Below are positions 4,945 to 6,395 of a DNA stretch of 6,395 nucleotides, piece by piece; the stretch's first letter is position 1, and every line of letters starts with the position of its first letter. The notes below the pieces were generated by a model. That model searched no databases. It had not been told where the DNA came from and saw nothing but the letters and a program-made list of their open reading frames with translations. A program made the position numbers and the translations under genes. Origin of the DNA: Deltaproteobacteria bacterium (GTDB taxonomy: Bacteria > Desulfobacterota > Desulfomonilia > UBA1062); assembly GCA_016934135.1 (NCBI GenBank), contig JAFGTK010000008.1, forward strand, positions 1 through 6,395, given 5' to 3'.

Positions 4945-6395
4945 ATGGCAAATCAGATTCTAGATGAAAGAGATCAACAGTTTATTCTCTATGAAGTGCT
5001 TGAAGCGGAGAAGCTCTGCGAGCACGCCAAGTATGCGGACTTTTCCAGGGACATGTTCGATATGATCCTGACCGAGGCCCAGAAGTTCGCAACAGAAGAG
5101 ATACTGCCGACTCTGGCCGAGAGCGACAAGCAGGGATGCAGGCTGGAAAACGGCCAGGTGTATGTGCCTGATTGTTTCCACAAGGCATACAAGCTCTTTT
5201 GCGAAGGCGGATGGATCGGCATGACTGTCCCCCCTGAAGAGGGAGGCCAGGGCCTGCCACAGTCAGTAGCGACAGCTGCAGTAGACTGGTTCTATCATAA
5301 CTTCTCCTTTGTAGCATACCCGTTTGCAACCGAGGGTGCAGCACACCTGATCCTTACCTACGGTACTGAAGAGCAGAAGAGAAAATACATGGATAACATG
5401 CTCCAGGGTGTATGGGGCGGCACCATGGCACTTACAGAACCCAATGCAGGAACAGACCTTGGAAATATGAGCACCAAGGCCATACGTCAGCCGGACGGAA
5501 CCTTCAAGATCCAGGGTACGAAGATCTTTATCACAGGCGGCGACCACGATATGGTGGACAATGTCATCCATCCAGTGCTTGCAAGGATAGAGGGAGATGT
5601 TCCCGGGACAAAGGGGATATCCATCTTTATCGTGCCCAAGTACGTGGTGAACGAAGACGGGTCACTGGGCAGGCGCAATGATTACGAGATCGCCAATATC
5701 GAAGAGAAGATGGGCATTCACGGCAGCGCAACATGCCTTATCAACTTCGGCGACAATAACGAATGCTATGCAGAACTGCTCGGTGAAGAGCGTCAGGGTA
5801 TGAAGATCATGTTCCAGATGATGAACGAGGCGCGCCTTGCAGTCGGTATGCAGGGTCTCTGCAGCGCATCGATCGCCTATCTGCACGCACTTCAGTATGC
5901 CAAGGACCGGCTTCAGGGATCGTCGCTTATGGATTTCAAAAATCCCGAGGCCCCGAGGGTGCCGATTATTCAGCATCCGGATGTGAGGAGGATGCTGCTG
6001 TGGATGAAATCTTCAGTCGACAGTCTGCGTGCGCTTATCTACTTTACTGCCTATTGTTTTGACATGGAACATCTTGCCGCCGACGATGAGGAGAAGGCCA
6101 AATGGGTCGGTTTTGCAGAGATACTTACCCCGATTGTCAAGGCATACAGCTCTGATGTAGGTTTCAAGGTAACCGAGCTTGCCATGCAGGTTTACGGTGG
6201 ATATGGATTCTGCAGCGAGTACCCTGTAGAGCAGTTCATGCGAGATGAAAAGATCGCATCCATCTATGAGGGTGCAAATGGCATTCAGGCCCTTGACCTG
6301 ATTGGCAGAAAACTGGGCATGAAAAAGGGTGCATATTTTATGGGCCTGCTTGGCGAGATGAACAGCACCATAGCAAGATACAAAGACGGTAACGG
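4945..6395 (+). CDS. Large acyl-CoA dehydrogenase, DmdC-type (partial, continues past window end)
   Basis: An open frame of 483 codons starts at the ATG at 4945 (AAGGAG 7 nt upstream) and has no stop before the window end. It is an FAD-dependent acyl-CoA dehydrogenase, which introduces the alpha-beta double bond in acyl-CoA and passes electrons to ETF. Seen in order: helical N-terminal domain with EGGWIGMTVPPEEGGQGLP (73-91); the flavin/substrate strand MALTEPNAGTDLG (161-173); KIFITGGDHDMV (193-204); a long insertion between the beta domain and C-terminal helices, with IEEKMGIHGSATC (252-264); MQVYGGYGFCSEYPVEQFMRDEKI (414-437); and the catalytic IYEGANGIQALDL (440-452) with E442 as the expected base. 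The length already exceeds that of the 380-residue short-chain/medium-chain enzymes. The inserts and the layout fit the family of about 600 residues that includes 3-methylmercaptopropionyl-CoA dehydrogenase (DmdC). In anaerobes such members more often act in fatty-acid or aromatic degradation, so substrate is left open. Confidence 0.93.
   Translation, partial: MANQILDERDQQFILYEVLEAEKLCEHAKYADFSRDMFDMILTEAQKFATEEILPTLAESDKQGCRLENGQVYVPDCFHKAYKLFCEGGWIGMTVPPEEGGQGLPQSVATAAVDWFYHNFSFVAYPFATEGAAHLILTYGTEEQKRKYMDNMLQGVWGGTMALTEPNAGTDLGNMSTKAIRQPDGTFKIQGTKIFITGGDHDMVDNVIHPVLARIEGDVPGTKGISIFIVPKYVVNEDGSLGRRNDYEIANIEEKMGIHGSATCLINFGDNNECYAELLGEERQGMKIMFQMMNEARLAVGMQGLCSASIAYLHALQYAKDRLQGSSLMDFKNPEAPRVPIIQHPDVRRMLLWMKSSVDSLRALIYFTAYCFDMEHLAADDEEKAKWVGFAEILTPIVKAYSSDVGFKVTELAMQVYGGYGFCSEYPVEQFMRDEKIASIYEGANGIQALDLIGRKLGMKKGAYFMGLLGEMNSTIARYKDGN

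Overview
The window looks like chromosome of an anaerobic Gram-negative bacterium. The base composition is moderate, Shine-Dalgarno sites are mostly good and gene spacing is compact. The gene content (a large acyl-CoA dehydrogenase paired with a hotdog thioesterase, a cysteine-rich QueG-like iron-sulfur protein, CutA, and an EF-hand-type calcium protein) would suit a Desulfobacterota- or Nitrospirota-like lineage. This placement is inferred from content only; no rRNA or other phylogenetic marker is present.

Left part (1-1600, minus strand). The window opens on the N-terminus of an exported protein that has its own sigma70-type promoter. To its right lies a two-gene unit, transcribed leftward: a ParA/VirC1-like ATPase followed, with one base between them, by a small very basic protein of unknown family. 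No recognisable parB is present. The ParA-like gene has a candidate promoter and a 14-bp perfect palindrome in its leader.

Middle-left (1715-3047, minus strand). A second leftward unit starts at a promoter with both consensus hexamers (TTGACA-17-TATAAT), whose spacer carries an inverted repeat. It reads through a previously easy-to-miss 46-codon cysteine-containing ORF, then a short QueG-like (COG1600-type) double [4Fe-4S] protein, then cutA. The small ORF ends in TAG only 15 nt upstream of, and in the same frame as, the QueG-like start, which has no visible Shine-Dalgarno site.

Middle-right (3150-4209, plus strand). A single gene encodes a 336-residue protein with no signal peptide. It has an FlgM-like N-terminal motif and three Asp/Asn-rich calcium-type loops, and it is preceded by a sequence resembling a sigma28 (FliA) flagellar promoter.

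Right part (4248-6395, plus strand). A promoter overlapped by a 31-bp palindrome (13-bp arms) precedes a hotdog-fold thioesterase and a large DmdC-type acyl-CoA dehydrogenase that runs off the window end. The two probably form an acyl-CoA metabolism operon. The palindrome may be its operator, or a terminator for the EF-hand gene, or both.

I did not see tRNA, rRNA, CRISPR arrays, insertion sequences or attachment sites. The strongest leads for something undescribed are the small ORF joined to the QueG-like gene and the sigma28-like control of the calcium-loop protein.
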